A DNA stretch of 64,000 nucleotides from Drosophila pseudoobscura. Taxonomy: Eukaryota; Arthropoda; Insecta; Diptera; Drosophilidae. Numbering within the stretch: the stretch's first letter is position 1; every line of letters starts with the position of its first letter. The notes below the pieces were generated by a model. The model had not been told where the DNA came from. It did not search any database and saw nothing but the letters and a program-made list of their open reading frames with translations. The stretch spans positions 38,703,869-38,767,868 of the forward strand of contig NC_046683.1 of the NCBI RefSeq assembly GCF_009870125.1, given 5' to 3'. Positions 1-12,036 of the stretch are shown here, in pieces. The translations under genes and the position numbers were made by a program.

Positions 1-350
1 ATTTTATAGCTCTGAGGCGTGGCCTGGCATTTACAATAGATCGGTGATCAGATCACCCCCAAGGACTGAATAACCTGAAGTTCTACGCCATCCAAAACAA
101 TGTTATATGCAACCATCCCACCCCCGTGTACAGCCTACATCCTAGCCACTCTCGATTGACCCTTCGTTCTCGCTTGTGTAGCACACATACAGGAAGTTCT
201 TCAGTTGGCTCGCAGCGGTGGATGAAGGTGGCAATGGTCCATTGCGCCGCTGTGGGCGGACTTGAGATCGGACATGCGGTAAAGGTGGAAAGCACTATAC
301 AACCATTTCCATAATCAATTAAGAATGTACCGACCTTGGCTACCGTTTTC
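1..350. other. Non-coding left edge with similarity to the 5' flank of ph
   Basis: Bases 2-60 align with 33334-33396 in the same orientation, with about eight mismatches and one 2-bp gap over roughly 58 columns. The matching stretch includes the shared string ACAATAGATCG. I see no convincing coding potential here. Because 33.3 kb lies upstream of the minus-strand ph gene, this may be the 5' flank of another, neighbouring ph-type unit left of the window. D. melanogaster carries tandem ph-d and ph-p. It could equally be a dispersed repeat. Confidence 0.45.
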
Positions 351-2114
351 TTCACTCATTTCCAGTTTTTCTAATTTTTAACATTAGGATCTAGTAAGTA
401 AAGGATTAAGTTCAATTACTTCTATCACAAAACCTTCAACGTATTACTCCAATTTATCTATGTATGTATGTACATATGTACATACATATATGCATACATA
501 TATTCGGAATCGAAGGTTACATACTACACATATGCAATTGAAGAAATCTAGGATGAATTAAGCCGTATACCATAGGTCGGCACTCATATATTTACCATAT
601 ATTGCCAACCACTGTCCCGTGTACGTCAGCGTTAGCATCATAACACTTTCCTATGCACTGTGAATAGGATGCTGCCGACCTCTGCCCTACCATTCCGATC
701 CCAGCATTAACCCATCGTCATTGCACGGACTGTACCCAAGTGAAGTGGGACTTGGACTGGAGCTTGGAATCGCGAGAAGGGGGAGTTATTAAGAGCCTAG
801 CCAAAAATTAACTGAAAAGGGGGTTGAATTCTGACACTTGTTGTTTCGGTAGACCCCTATGCACAGTACATATACCCTTTTCCACCATTTTAGAGACTGA
901 TAGGCCCACCAAACATTCAAAAATTACCCTTAAAATGCAAGCTTTCTGAAGATATTTAAATGGGATGATGGGCACCCCTACGCTCATTAAGGGTGATGGC
1001 CTCGGCTCAGTTTTCGCTAGGGATAAGGTCCAGACTGCGCCTATTGAGAAAGTATGCTGGGGCTTTACACCCTTTACTGGTCGGGCTTACGGATATTTTT
1101 CCAGTCGAATCTAGAAATTTAACTGTGTTGCATATCGAATTTCCAATCAAATTGAATTTATTTGCCCAAGCAATATAGTTTTATTCCTTGGTACCATCTC
1201 AAGTCGCACCTTGAAAAACATTCGGTATGGCTAACAGATCCCACAAAGTATTCGTTCAGCAAGAGTAGTCAATATGAGTGCTCTTGAATGCTCTTTCCAC
1301 CAAGACTTGTGTAGCTGGCACACAATGCAAAATGTTCGCCAGTTGATTTTTTTTTCTCCCAATATTTTATTTCCATTTATCCATTTATTTCGGTGCCAAT
1401 TTCTGCTCGGGATTGTCATCGTCATCCGAATCTTCACCTCTACAATTGACATCAATCGACTAAAGATAATCGTTAAAAAAGTTTAAGCGATCAGACGCTT
1501 TGAGTCGAATTCTCTTCCTTATCTATCTTGCTCTACTGTACTACTACTCATTAAAACCCTAAGAACAACCTCATTTGTTGTAAGTAATTCTTCCCGAATT
1601 CTAGGTATTTGGCAAGTTCTTAACTATGATTATTTTTCACGGCTTGAATTGGTAACTTAAATAATAAAGTATAATTTATAATTGTTTATGCATTTTGTTA
1701 AAATACCTAAATGTTAGAGTTCGCCATGTTTTTAAAACATTTCGTGCGCTGTTGACAATTAATTTTCGTCCTTTGTCTTTCAAAAAGCTTTTAACTGCTA
1801 GCTATACGGAATGAACATTTGATAGATGCGATCGACTTGATGTTTACTGCATCTAGTTACTACTGCATTCATGTTCAGGCCGTTAAAATTTTGCTCGGTT
1901 ATATTTTGAAATGCACTGAAACTAAGAGACTAAATGGCACTTTTTCATCGGTAACCTACTGCACACATTTTTTACTTCGCTTGATGAAAAAGCGAATGCA
2001 AATGTCTTCTTTTCTTGAATTTGGCTACCACCAACTTCATCTTTTGTAGCTTTATATGCTTCGGCATGGCTTTCGCGCAAGTGCCTTTTGCAAGTTAGTA
2101 TAATAGGAGTCCTG
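351..2114. other. AT-rich non-coding DNA
   Basis: No gene is visible. The stretch contains an ACAT/ATGT-type microsatellite at about 460-505 and otherwise unremarkable AT-rich sequence. The short open frames here have no recognisable motif and no splice context. Confidence 0.5.
460..505. repeat. ATGT/ACAT microsatellite
   Basis: Alternating TATG and TACA tetranucleotides with an internal inverted arrangement. The same class recurs at about 11195-11235, 34185-34228, 37520-37555 and 54530-54610, as is usual in Drosophila intergenic DNA. Confidence 0.8.
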
Positions 2115-2480
2115 CAAGACCGTCGAGAATCTCAAGCTCTTCACCAAAAGCCTCTTCGAGGAGTACCATCAGCGTGCCAAAAAGATAAAAGAGATCAAGA
2201 GCAAGAGTTCCGGTTTAAACCTCAAGAACTCAATAGAGGTTTATGAATAGTCGAAGCAGCTCAGCGCCGTGCTAAATAATCTGAATGTGCACAAATTGAA
2301 AAATCCCCACAAGGTCAAGCAGGCCGTGGATGACTGGAATGGGCAATTCATCGCGATGGAGAATAAAGTGCGGACCATCGAGACGAGCTGGAACCTCCAA
2401 CTAGACCACAAATAATGAATCGACAACGAGATGTTGCAAGCGCCATTGTAGATCCCAAATACTATTCTAAAATACGAGTA
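2115..2480 (+). pseudogene. Decayed protein-coding fragment of unknown family
   Basis: One frame reads about 115 codons of lysine- and glutamate-rich, helical-looking protein. It begins KTVENLKLFTKSLFEEYHQR and later contains VKQAVDDWNGQF. In-frame stops interrupt it after IEVYE, after NLQLDHK (two together) and after MLQAPL. G/C bias at third codon positions (many CTC, AAG, GAG) contrasts with the AT-rich surroundings, as expected for formerly selected Drosophila coding sequence. There are no introns in the stretch, so a processed copy or a gene remnant is possible. I do not recognise the family. Its right side abuts an SGM-like repeat. Confidence 0.6.
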
Positions 2481-2521
2481 AGCCATCAGCCATTGAATCC
2501 TAGCTAAAATAACATTAAAAC

Positions 2522-2830
2522 GAAGGGGAATGTTGTGAGTCGCTGCTATGGCCGCAACTCTACATTTATACCCGATACTTAGTCAGTATGGCTCCCCTCC
2601 GCCAGATGGCGCACACTGCACGATAAGCGTGTGTGTGAAAGAGAAGAAATGAGTAATCGCGTGGAAGCCATGGTAGTTTTTATTTAATCTTTCTGGCTAT
2701 AATAATATTAATAGTTTTGGATGCCGCAGATTTTCGTCCTTTGTGGGGGCGGGGCGAAATTTTGAAATTCACTTCTAATAGTGTAATTTGATCGGAGTCT
2801 GAATACAAATTCTCTAGCCATATCTAGTAT
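2522..2830 (-). repeat. SGM/DINE-1-like element, partial, minus orientation
   Basis: It begins with the reverse complement of the common 3' end of these elements (a GTTGTGAG-type string, then CGCAACTCTACATTTATACC) and the TATACCCGATACTTAGTCAGTATGGC block. It continues through the typical GGGGGCGGGGCGAAATTTTGA stretch. The left part of the element is missing or too degraded to place. Confidence 0.75.
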
Positions 2831-3045
2831 CTGTATCTACATGGCTAAATCGATTCGGCTATTGTCGGAATCAAAATTAAATTAATAAATTAAATTGAAT
2901 ATTTTTTTTTTTAAACAAGTGGTGTATTACCATATATATAAAAATATTCTTATCTATATTTCAATACCATGTCGCAGGACGAATATTAAGGATCGTGGTG
3001 TAGATCGTGGTTCAAAAAAATATATTTACTTTATCTTTGTTTTTT

Positions 3046-4060
3046 TATTTTTATATCCGATACTTAAAATGAGTATAGGTGTGAAGTGAAAGTGGATGTT
3101 TGTAACGTCCAGAAGGAAGCGTTTCCAACCCCATAAAGTATATACATTCTTGATCAGCATCAATAGCCGAGTCGATTGAGCCATGTCTGCCTGTCCGTCT
3201 GTCCGTCCGTCCGTCCTTATGAGCTCCTAGTGTACAGGCTCTATAAGAGCAAGAGCAACGACATTTTAAATACAGACTTCTGTGATATGTCAATGTTACA
3301 CGTATATTTCAAAACTTCGCCCCTCCCACTTCCGCCCCCACGAAGGGCATCTGTGGCATCCACAATTTCAAAGATACGAGAAAACCAAAAACGCAGAATC
3401 GTAGTCATTGGTTATATCTTGTACACTGCAGAATCTGAACCAGATCGTATAATTATTATAACCAGAATGATGAAAACAATATCATTCTTTCTCGCTCTGT
3501 TTCTCTCTAACACACAGGTTTCATGGTCGGTTTTGCCTATTGCAAAAAGTGAGCGCCTACATCTCAGGGACTATAACAGCTAGAGAAACCAAATTTAGCA
3601 TTCACACTCCTGTGAAATTGAACCTGCACAAGTTTATTTCAAAATTTCGCCCCACCCTCTGCCGACCCCGCAAAGGACGAAAGTCTGGGGCATCCACAAA
3701 TCTCAGAGACTATTAATTAAGGCTAGAGCAACCAAATTTGGTATCCACACTCCGGTTAGATCTCTCTATAACACGTGTATTTCAAAATTTCGCCCCACTC
3801 CCTTCCGCCCCAACAAAGGACGAAAATCTGTGGCATCCACAATATTGAAGATACGAGAAAATTAAAAACGCACAATCATAGAATGACCATATCTACCAGA
3901 TTGACGAATCATGATTGGATCGGATTATTATTATAGCCAAAAGTATGAAAAAACGAATTCTGACTGATTTTCTGTCTCTCTCTCACGCACTCTATGTCGT
4001 ACAATGTAAGCGCCGTCTCCCGAAGGAGAGCCATACCGACTAAGTATCACAACGTTCCCC
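3046..4060 (+). repeat. SGM/DINE-1-like element, nearly full length
   Basis: The 5' end carries the ATATCCGATACTTAAAATGA block, followed by GTAACGTCCAGAAGGAAGCG, a (GTCC)n tract near 3190-3210, and repeated CTTCCGCCCC...CAAAGGACGAAA modules that make an internal tandem structure. It ends in CTAAGTATCACAACGTTCCC. The end lacks the ATCGGGTATAAATGTAGAG string found in other copies. Non-coding and presumably non-autonomous. Confidence 0.8.
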
Positions 4061-4209
4061 TTTCGTTTTTTATAAGTTGAGAAGAAATATACAATATTAA
4101 GTCTAGAGTACTAGTAACTAGACCTTCGACTCTGTGATGTCGTTATATGTTGTCTGATATTTTACAATGTTTAAGGTAATTTTAAATTCTATTGATGTTT
4201 TGAATTTTT

Positions 4210-6000
4210 GCTAATATTAAGCTATCGGTGCGGGCGTGTCTTTAAATAGTCGAGCTCTGATATCTTTGTAGCTCTGACAGTCTTTGAGAATGTGTTGTGT
4301 TGACAGTTGTGATGACAGCTCCACATCTGCAGATTGGAGCTGCGGATTCTTTCAATATGTGTTCATGCGTCATATTTGTGTGCCCTATGCGGAGTCGAAA
4401 GTATACTGACCACTTGGCCTTGGATATGTTTGGAGGTATCTTTACGCCTGCGCAGCTGAGACTAAAGTCCCGGTTCCGGTGGCTAAAGGGCCAGTCTTCC
4501 ATTTTGAGTGCGAGGAGATGTTCATGAATTTTTCGATTCAGGGCTGCGTCGTCCAGCGGTGCGATCGTAACTAGTGGTACCTATAGTGCATATCGGGCTG
4601 TCCGGTCAGCGTTTTCATTTCCGGTGATTCCCATGTGACTGGGAGTCCAGAAATAACTATTTTTCCGGGACTTTTGATGAGGAGGTTTTAAATTTGAGCG
4701 ATGGTTTCGTTTCCAGCGTTTAGGTTTTTTACAGCTTCGATTGTAGACGAACTGTCCGTACAGACAACATGCCGAATTCCACATTCACATTCTGTTAATA
4801 TTTCGCAGGACACTATGGTATTGTTGCAGTCCGCGGCCGCTAGGGCTGCCCTGCGTCTGTAAAAAGTTTTCGTAAGTTTGAAACTCTTGTAGACAGCTTG
4901 ACTTGTATTCCATTTTTTGAGTTCGTGAAAGGTGTGTTGGTATACGATCTGTGGAGATACCAGTACGGGTAGCAGCTGAACTTAGGTAAAGGTGGAACGT
5001 TGACGGAGTTTATTTTCTTGGCAAATTCTATGACTCTTCGGATTGTAGACATAGCTCCATATGACCTTTGGGTTTAATGGCACTGATTTAATGATTGTGA
5101 AGAAGCCCGTTAGGCGTGTGGGATCAGTTTGTGGATGGCTTCTGCTAGGCGTGGGACAGACGGGAGTCCGGTTTCGGCCAAGATTAATTTTGGTGGGCGA
5201 TGTAGGGAACGCGTTGAGGCAGTGGCGAACTACTGCGTGGTAAGGGTGCTGAATTTTTTTAGTTTTGTTTTGGCGCTCCACCAGTAGATGGGGAGCCCAA
5301 AGTGCAGTTTTGTTAATATCAGAGCCGAACAAATATTTATGAGAGCGTTTGTGTGTATGTGGGAAATTTTGGATGAAATGAACTTAATTATGTTCAGCCT
5401 ATTATATATGTGTTTTTTTTTTTTAGATTTTGAAATGGTTTTTAAAGCCTAATTTTTGTCAAATGTAATGTCGTAATGTAATATTTTCGACAGAAATGAT
5501 TGAATTTTGAGCGGGTCTTTTAGTTGTACATATATATATTATGGCGACGTCTGCATAAATTGAAAGATTAATGTGTTTATAAGAAAGTATTGTGGTGTTG
5601 AGTTTTCGGAATGAAATTTTCAATAAAATTACTGATAGTGGGGAGCACTGGGGTATGCCATTGTATAGTTTGAAAAAATTGGAGTAGGTTTTGTTTACTC
5701 GAACCCGGAATAGGCACTGGGTCATGAAGGCTTTCGCGACATATGTTAAAAGACCTTTGGACCCATCCCTGAAAGCTCACGTTGCTCAAGGACTGCATGT
5801 GTTATCACGCGGTCAAAAGCTTTCTCGAAGTCAGTATAGTAACATGGTTCCTGTTTGACAGAGCATAGATTGTGAAGCACATAAGTCGAGTAGCGATAAT
5901 TTTTTCAAAAGTCTTGCTTACACTTGATATTAAAGATAGGGATAGGTATGACGATGGCTGTTTTCCAGGTTTGTGGGTACATTCCATATGGTAGCATATC
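4210..6000 (-). mobile_element. Decayed I-clade non-LTR retrotransposon
   Basis: Read on the minus strand the order is that of a retrotransposon ORF2. Reverse-transcriptase remnants come first: PGKQPSSYLSLSLISSVSKT with FEKIIATRL at about 5880-5985, then NGIPQCSPLSV and YADV at about 5540-5690. An RNase H remnant FWTPSHMGITGNENAD follows at about 4600-4650. A C-terminal RLRIGHTNMTHEHIL...CRCG stretch lies at about 4300-4400. Frames shift repeatedly and the YADD box is changed to YADV, so the copy is dead. RNase H after RT and the GITGNENAD signature favour the I clade. Boundaries are approximate. Confidence 0.8.
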
Positions 6001-6150
6001 GTTATAGTTATTCAGAACTTTTAGTTTGGCTTCGGGAGGGAGGTGGTTGAGCATTGGGTAAAATATTCGGTCAAAACCTGGTGTCTTGTCCTTTGCGTGG
6101 TGGAGTGTATTAAATGTATTAACTAATCGAGCTGAAATGTTAGAGGTTAA

Positions 6151-7222
6151 ATTATATTTTAATATTCTAAATCACAAACAAAATTCAATCTGATCAGAGC
6201 GACATATAGTTAAGCAGCCATAGGAACCATTGGCCAAATATCGTATGATTCAACTTTGACCTCAAGTCGTCACCTCTAAACGTTGTCGAATCGGGCTAAA
6301 ACGTTATATTTTATTGTTTTATACCAAAAGGAACATTTTTAGATCCTGAGACTTTTGATTCCGACCCTTTTTTTCACGCATACAAATAAGCGCAACATTA
6401 ATGTATATAAAAACGCACTTTAAAACGAGGGGGAACGTTGTGAGTTGCTGCGGACACCGCAACTCTACATTTATACCCGATACTTATTCAGTATGGCTCT
6501 CCTCCACCAGACGGCGCTAACATTACATGACTCGACAAAGAGTGCGTGCGAGAGAGACAGAAAATCAGTCTGAGCGTGACGTCGGGCGCTGCGTAGCCAC
6601 TGAAAATTGATTTCTTGCTATTGGCTACAAAAATGATCTGATCTGATCCAGATTCAGCAATCTGATAGATGTGGTTGTTATCTATGATTCTGCGTTTTTA
6701 GTTTTCTCGAATGTGCAATATTGTGGATGCAACAGATTTTCGTCCTTTGTGGGGGCGGAAGGGGGTGGGGCGAAATTCTGAGATATGCGTTTTATAGTGA
6801 GATCTAACAGAAGTGCGGATACCAAATTTGGTTGCTCTGGCTCTTGTAGGTTCTGAGATCCTTGAACTCATATTTTGCAATTGGCAAAACCGACCATGAA
6901 ACCGACTGACCTGTGTGTTAGAGAGAGACAGAGCGAGAAAGAATGAAATTGTTTTCTTTATTCTGGCTATAATAATTATACGATCTGGTTGAGATTTTAC
7001 CCTCTAGAACATATAGCCATCCTCTACGATTCTGTGTTTTTGGTTTTATCGTATCTTTAAAGACAATAAAATATAAAGTTTCAGCCCGATTCGACAACGT
7101 TTAGAGGTGGCGACTTAAAGTCAAAGTTCAAAAATACGATATTTGGCCAATGGTCCTATGCCAGCTATACTATATATTGCTCTGATCGGATAGATTTGTG
7201 ATTTAGAACATTAAAATATAAT
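6151..7222. repeat. Long inverted repeat enclosing an SGM-like element
   Basis: The arm at 6151-6316 is the imperfect reverse complement of the arm at 7065-7222. Shared blocks include CATTGGCCAAATATCGTAT, CACCTCTAAACGTTGTCGAA and TTCTAAATCACAAA. The loop holds about 110 bp of AT-rich DNA and then an SGM-like copy at 6426-7064. It may be one compound element with long terminal inverted repeats, or a foldback produced by two insertions. Confidence 0.75.
6426..7064 (-). repeat. SGM/DINE-1-like element, minus orientation
   Basis: It starts with the reverse complement of the conserved 3' end: GGGGGAACGTTGTGAG, then ACCGCAACTCTACATTTATA and CCCGATACTTATTCAGTATG. It runs through GGGGGCGGAAGGGGGTGGGG and ends close to TACGATTCTGTGTTTTTGGT. 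It is flanked by the inverted repeat arms at 6151-6316 and 7065-7222. Confidence 0.8.
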
Positions 7223-7339
7223 CAGTAGGGGGGAAATTTATATCAGTTCATATATCTTATATATGGTTTATTTTTGGGGGTCCATATTGGTACCTTGTAC
7301 CTCTTGGTAAAGAGGCCATTCCATTAAGGAGCTGAGGGT

Positions 7340-9380
7340 CGATGAACATACACTCGTAATAGGTATGCTTATGTCATCTGCATAAGCCGATATTTTGCGG
7401 CCTTCCTTTAAAATCTCTGGATTAGGTAGTCGTCCACCAGATTCCACAGGAGGGCCGACAGGACTCCACCCTGATGTGTGCCCCTTTTACTATGGAAGCA
7501 GTGCCCCAGTCCGATTGCACCCGTATACAACTTAGGAGGTTCATTATATAAAGTTTAATTGCTGGGTGTATGTTGCTCGCTTCTAAGCGGTTTGTTATTG
7601 CTTTCGGAATCACGTTGTTAAATGCTCCGGAAATATCAACAAATAGTCCTAGTGCATATTAGTAGCTAGTAACGAGTGCAGTACCGTCTCCTCCGATTTT
7701 CCTTTTGTATAAGTATATTGGTTAGCTGACATCGATCCCCCTACCTCATTCCTGATGTGTACATGCAGCTTTCCCAGTGTTTTTAGTAGAAAGGAGGTAA
7801 GGCTTATCGGTCTCTAACCCTTGGGACTCACATGCCTGCACTTTCGTGCCATTGGGAGGAACACAACTCTCGAGGTCCTCCATTGGATAGGGATATGGCC
7901 CGTTCTTGGACATGCTGAGTATAGTGCGGAAAGCCATTGCGTAATCACCTCTTTGGTCACCTGCATTATTCCTAGGAATGTTCCGTTCAGTCCAGGTGCT
8001 TTTATGCCCGCAAAGAAGTCTCTAGCCCAGTTGATTCTCTAAGAGGTTAACAGATCTGTTGGGGGGTATTGTTTCTTGGTTGCTAGGTCCTGATGCTCTT
8101 TGCCATCAGTGACCTCGGTGAATCCAGGAAAATGCACCTCCATTAGTGCTGTTAGAGCTTCTTCACTGTCCTCTGTCCACTGTCCGTCATCTATCTTTAG
8201 TTGACTCTGTATGGTGGGCTGCTTTGAAAGCAGAGTCCGGAGTCTTGGGGTATCAGGTACTTTCTCGATGTTGGAGCAGAAGATCCTCCATGAGTTTCGT
8301 TGTGCCTTACGTATTTGCCTTTTATAACTCTTAAGTAGGATCTTTTGTTCCTCATTGACGATCTCGTCGATCGCTTGTTTGTCGATCTTAAAGAATTCCT
8401 TCAGGTTGTTCCTTTGGAGAGAAAGATCCCGGTTCCACCAGACTGGCTCGGACTTCTTCTTTGTGCTGGAAGGTTTTCACGATGCGTGGTAGGCATTCAG
8501 TAACTCCTTGGATAGGGTCTCTTGATACTTCTCTATTTCCTCCGCAGATTTCACTGAGCCCGGATTCCCGAGCTTCGAAGTGATTGTCTTTTTATGATTG
8601 TCTAGCTTCCACTGTGCCGCAGTCATCTTCGCTTTCTTGTCGCTGCGATCGATCAGTTCCAAAATCAGACTTCTTTTGTACACTGTATTCATGTTGTCTG
8701 TTGCTTGCACCTTGGGTCGCGCGTTGCCTTTTGCTGGCCAGGATCTCCTCCACCTTGTTGGCGAATCCTCCATTCGACGTTCGCATCTGAAGCATCTGAG
8801 CATAATACGGACGGCCCTCCTCTACCCGTTACTCAGCCCTTGCTGGCTTTGATTTCTCCTCCTGGGAGATATCCGCCTTTCCTTGGAGCCGGCTTTGTAT
8901 CTTGAGGACCGCCTTCTATTGGGCTTTAGCCTTCATCCCCTCTCTTGAACGCTTTGGACCTTCCCAACGAGCAGAGTCTTTTTTGTGGCAGTAGTATTGC
9001 AACTGATACGGCCTGGTCCCGCCGCGTAAGAGGCGTAACCGCAACACGCAGAGAGGATTGCTCCTGCCCGTGCCCGCCGTTGGTAGCAGTCACGGGTTGA
9101 CATCCCAACCCGTGTTTGACCGTCTCTCCGCTCCATATTTGGCCCGAAGGTCCATACGTAGTTGATGTTTTTTCAGGGGAACCACGTCATAGCGTTTTAT
9201 GCCTGCCCGCAAAGCACCTCTAGCCATGGCCCTGGTTCAGTTCCCTCAACTTTAGATCGGGAGACAGGCACTGCATTGTCTCGGACAGAGCAAGCGAGAG
9301 TGCATTACCCTTATCCAGGATAAGGCAGTGTCCATTGCCCAGCCGGCACGCTCGTGGAGGAGGGTTCAGCTAGAGGTTTT
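7340..9380 (-). mobile_element. Decayed LOA/R1-group non-LTR retrotransposon (Bilbo/Trim-like)
   Basis: Minus-strand frames give, in order, a cysteine/arginine-rich gag-like tract (about 8480-8830), then a nearly intact linker. The linker reads PVWWNRDLSLQRNNLKEFFK, RQIRKAQRNSWRIFCSNIEK and WTEDSEEALTALMEVHFPGF (about 8080-8450). Reverse-transcriptase debris with HQGGVLSALLWNLVDDY follows at about 7420-7490. The WWN...SWR.FC..IE arrangement and the GGVLSALLW block are typical of LOA/R1-group elements. Frameshifts and stops show it is inactive. The segment 8830-9380 is assigned to the same element only by continuity. Confidence 0.7.
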
Positions 9381-9540
9381 TCGCCAGCGAAATAATGAAA
9401 ATATTTAATTTCATGTAATATGGATATTTAAGATAAACAGTCTTTCCCTTTATTTGGAAATATTAATATATGTACATATGAATTATGTTTACTGTTCGGG
9501 CGGTGCCTGATTATAAATTCAAATAACCTTGTCAGGGCTA

Positions 9541-9595
9541 TTACATATTCAGGCAGGCTTCGTTTTTCATTTACTTTTGCGGATTACGTTTTCAG
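9541..9595 (+). repeat. Short direct repeat, copy 1
   Basis: The sequence contains CATATTCAGGCAGG, TTACTTTTGCGG and TTACGTTTTCA in this order. The same three blocks recur at 12526-12574 about 3 kb away. Not coding. Probably a shared fragment of a dispersed element. Confidence 0.6.
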
Positions 9596-9899
9596 AAAAA
9601 ACGTTTCGTTTTAAGGTTCTCCAGTTTTCAAATATTTTTGCTGTTTGCACCAAAACGAAAATTGTTATTGCCCTGGCCAATATTAAAATAAAAAAATTAT
9701 TTAGAAAGAAGGATAAATTTAAATTACCCTGATATTGAGGTCAAGTTTATAATAATTCATCAATAAGTCACTTATTTTTTCCCTTTGCAATTAAGGGTCG
9801 TTTCGTTTGTGAATGTGAAAAACGGAGCCTGGCTGAATAACTCATTTTGTGTAGCATTTGTGCCATTTCGTGCTGAGATTCTACTCGTATTATCTATAT

Positions 9900-10605
9900 C
9901 TTATTAAAGCTAAAGCATCGAAAAGCTCGCTGCCCAGCTCCACCGTCGCTGTTCGGTTACTTCATGACATAGTCGGTGTATAGACCGCTTTTGCCTCCAA
10001 GTTAGTACTTTGGCACGAAATTGGCTCGCTTGCCGCGACCAAGATTACAACTGCAACTCTCAATTAATATTATCAAAGGATCTGGCATCTTCGGCCACCC
10101 TCCACCCACATATGTCAAAAACATAATTCGTGAAATTATTGAACTACTTCATATAAAGAATCGATTCAAGGGCGCATGTATTTAAATGGGCCCAATATCG
10201 CTCCATTTCCATTGTCTATTAAGTTCAATGGGATTGAGGTCCGCACTTAACGCTGGCTAGTTCAATAAAGGTATTTTTCTTCCTGTAACAAATATTTATG
10301 TTACCCGTACACCGTATAATGACGCACAGTCCTCCTAAAAAGTTCTGTCACCGCCATACAACTTGCCACCAAACTCTATTAGCTCTGTGTTTATCATATC
10401 AACATATATTTCTTTATTTGTTCAGGTTGTGATGAAGCATATCTTTCATCAGTAGCTAAATGATGCGCACATTACCACATTTCTACCGGCAAAACCTCGC
10501 CTAACACAGGATCCCTGATCCTGGCACTTTTGTATCTCTCAGATATTGCTTGTAACTATCAGGGCCATCTAAACCTATTTAATCACTAAAGATGATATAA
10601 TGCCA
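9900..10605 (-). mobile_element. Decayed Tc1-like transposase (Tc1/mariner superfamily)
   Basis: Minus-strand reading gives IIFSD*IGLDGPDSYKQYL at about 10530-10602. This matches the FSDE..F.LDGPD..Y block around the second catalytic Asp of Tc1/Tc3-type transposases. It is followed by VWWQVVWR (degraded GGGSVMVWG) near 10350 and by PALSADLNPIEL at about 10220-10260, equivalent to the WPAQSPDLNPIE block. Stops and frameshifts are frequent. Terminal inverted repeats were not identified, so the limits are approximate. Confidence 0.7.
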
Positions 10606-11924
10606 TTAATGTCCATTTTTGTTATTTATGCTATTATGCTATTTGTTTTCGTGCTAATTGAAGACCCATATGATCCCCTATTTTCATATTCATGGAATCA
10701 ATCATTTTACTTGGAGTTTTAAAACAATTTGAATTGCAATTGTTATTTCAGTTAAGAATATTTGCAACATGTGTGATTTTAACACCGACTTCATGCATTC
10801 CTTGTCCATGATCAGACATACTAGTTCCAAATGGTATTTAACCTAAAAAATTTTAAATAATTTAAAACTTATGCACAATTTTACACAATTACCCACTGAC
10901 ATCTAACATCACTGACTAAAAAAGAATGGAACAACAAAATAGGACACACGAATTAGTTACATATGTATAAATGTTTAGTATGACTAAAACTTTCAAGTTA
11001 AGTTTATTTTTTATTTTTATTTCCAGGTGTGCCGGACTCTGACCAGCAAACCTTTCGCCACTATTTTCGCAACGGTGTAAGATTAGAATAATTTTTTTGG
11101 AAATAGCATCAAACTTTGGGATTTTCCATCAAAATTCACTGGCAGAACCACTTAAGAAATACTCTATTAAGCTTTTCAGAATGCAAGTATTTGACATACA
11201 TACATACATATGTATGTACATATGTATGTATGTCCTTTATGACAAAAAAAAAATGCCACCTTTCGATGGATACATGTAATAGTTATTTTAATTAAATTTG
11301 TATTTTAATTTTTGTATTCTAGTTAATTTTTATTTACAATTAGTATGCTAAAAATTAGAAACATGACGTTTATAACGATTGTTGGTAACGAATATTGGTA
11401 ATATAAGTTCATCGTATTAAAGGAGACCTATTGCAAAAATAGCCGTATTTTTTAACACATAACTATTTTTGTGCCCTCTGGATATAATAATAATGGATGC
11501 TATAATACGATTTATCAGACCTACCAGTTACAGTCACATCTGCAAAAGATGAAATAACTTTTAGCAAATTAAAAATTATAAAAAACTTTTTAGGAAACAA
11601 GGCCAAGAATGTCGCCGTTTTTTTTATCGCCAATAGCAATTAAGTAAGGCAGCATTATCTTTAGAATTAAACGAAGTCACTGATACGTTTAAGAAAAATA
11701 GGGCAAGGAAGGCAAGATAAACTTTATCATACAGTTTTTTTGCATACATACAACATACAAAAACCTTTCGATTGACTTAATTTTATTACTTAATACCAAT
11801 GATTTTAATCATGCAATCGTTCCTAAACTCTCACCTATGTACATATATATCATAATACAATTACAAAAAGACAGAGCGAGTATAAGTTAATTAATACATA
11901 AGCTCACACATCAACATAATGACT
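10606..11924. other. AT-rich non-coding DNA
   Basis: No coding or structured signal is visible beyond an ACAT/ATGT microsatellite at about 11195-11235. Open frames are short and of low complexity. Confidence 0.5.
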
Positions 11925-11985
11925 GAATACCGGGTATGAAAGTAGAGCCGCGGCCCTTGTCGCATCTCACAACGTTCCGGTCGGT
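11925..11985 (+). repeat. SGM/DINE-1-like 3' end fragment
   Basis: ACTGAATACCGGGTATGAAA, then GTAGAGCCGCGG and CATCTCACAACGTTCC, correspond to the conserved 3' terminus of the longer copies, with several substitutions. Only the last ~60 bp are present. Confidence 0.65.
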
Positions 11986-12036
11986 TTTTATGCATTTTTC
12001 ATTGCTCTTCTCCCATGGCATCGGAATACGCCCATT

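Noticed and set aside
3176-3583. 135-codon frame
   Set aside because: Lies wholly inside an SGM-like non-coding repeat. Similar frames in other copies are shadows of the same repeat.
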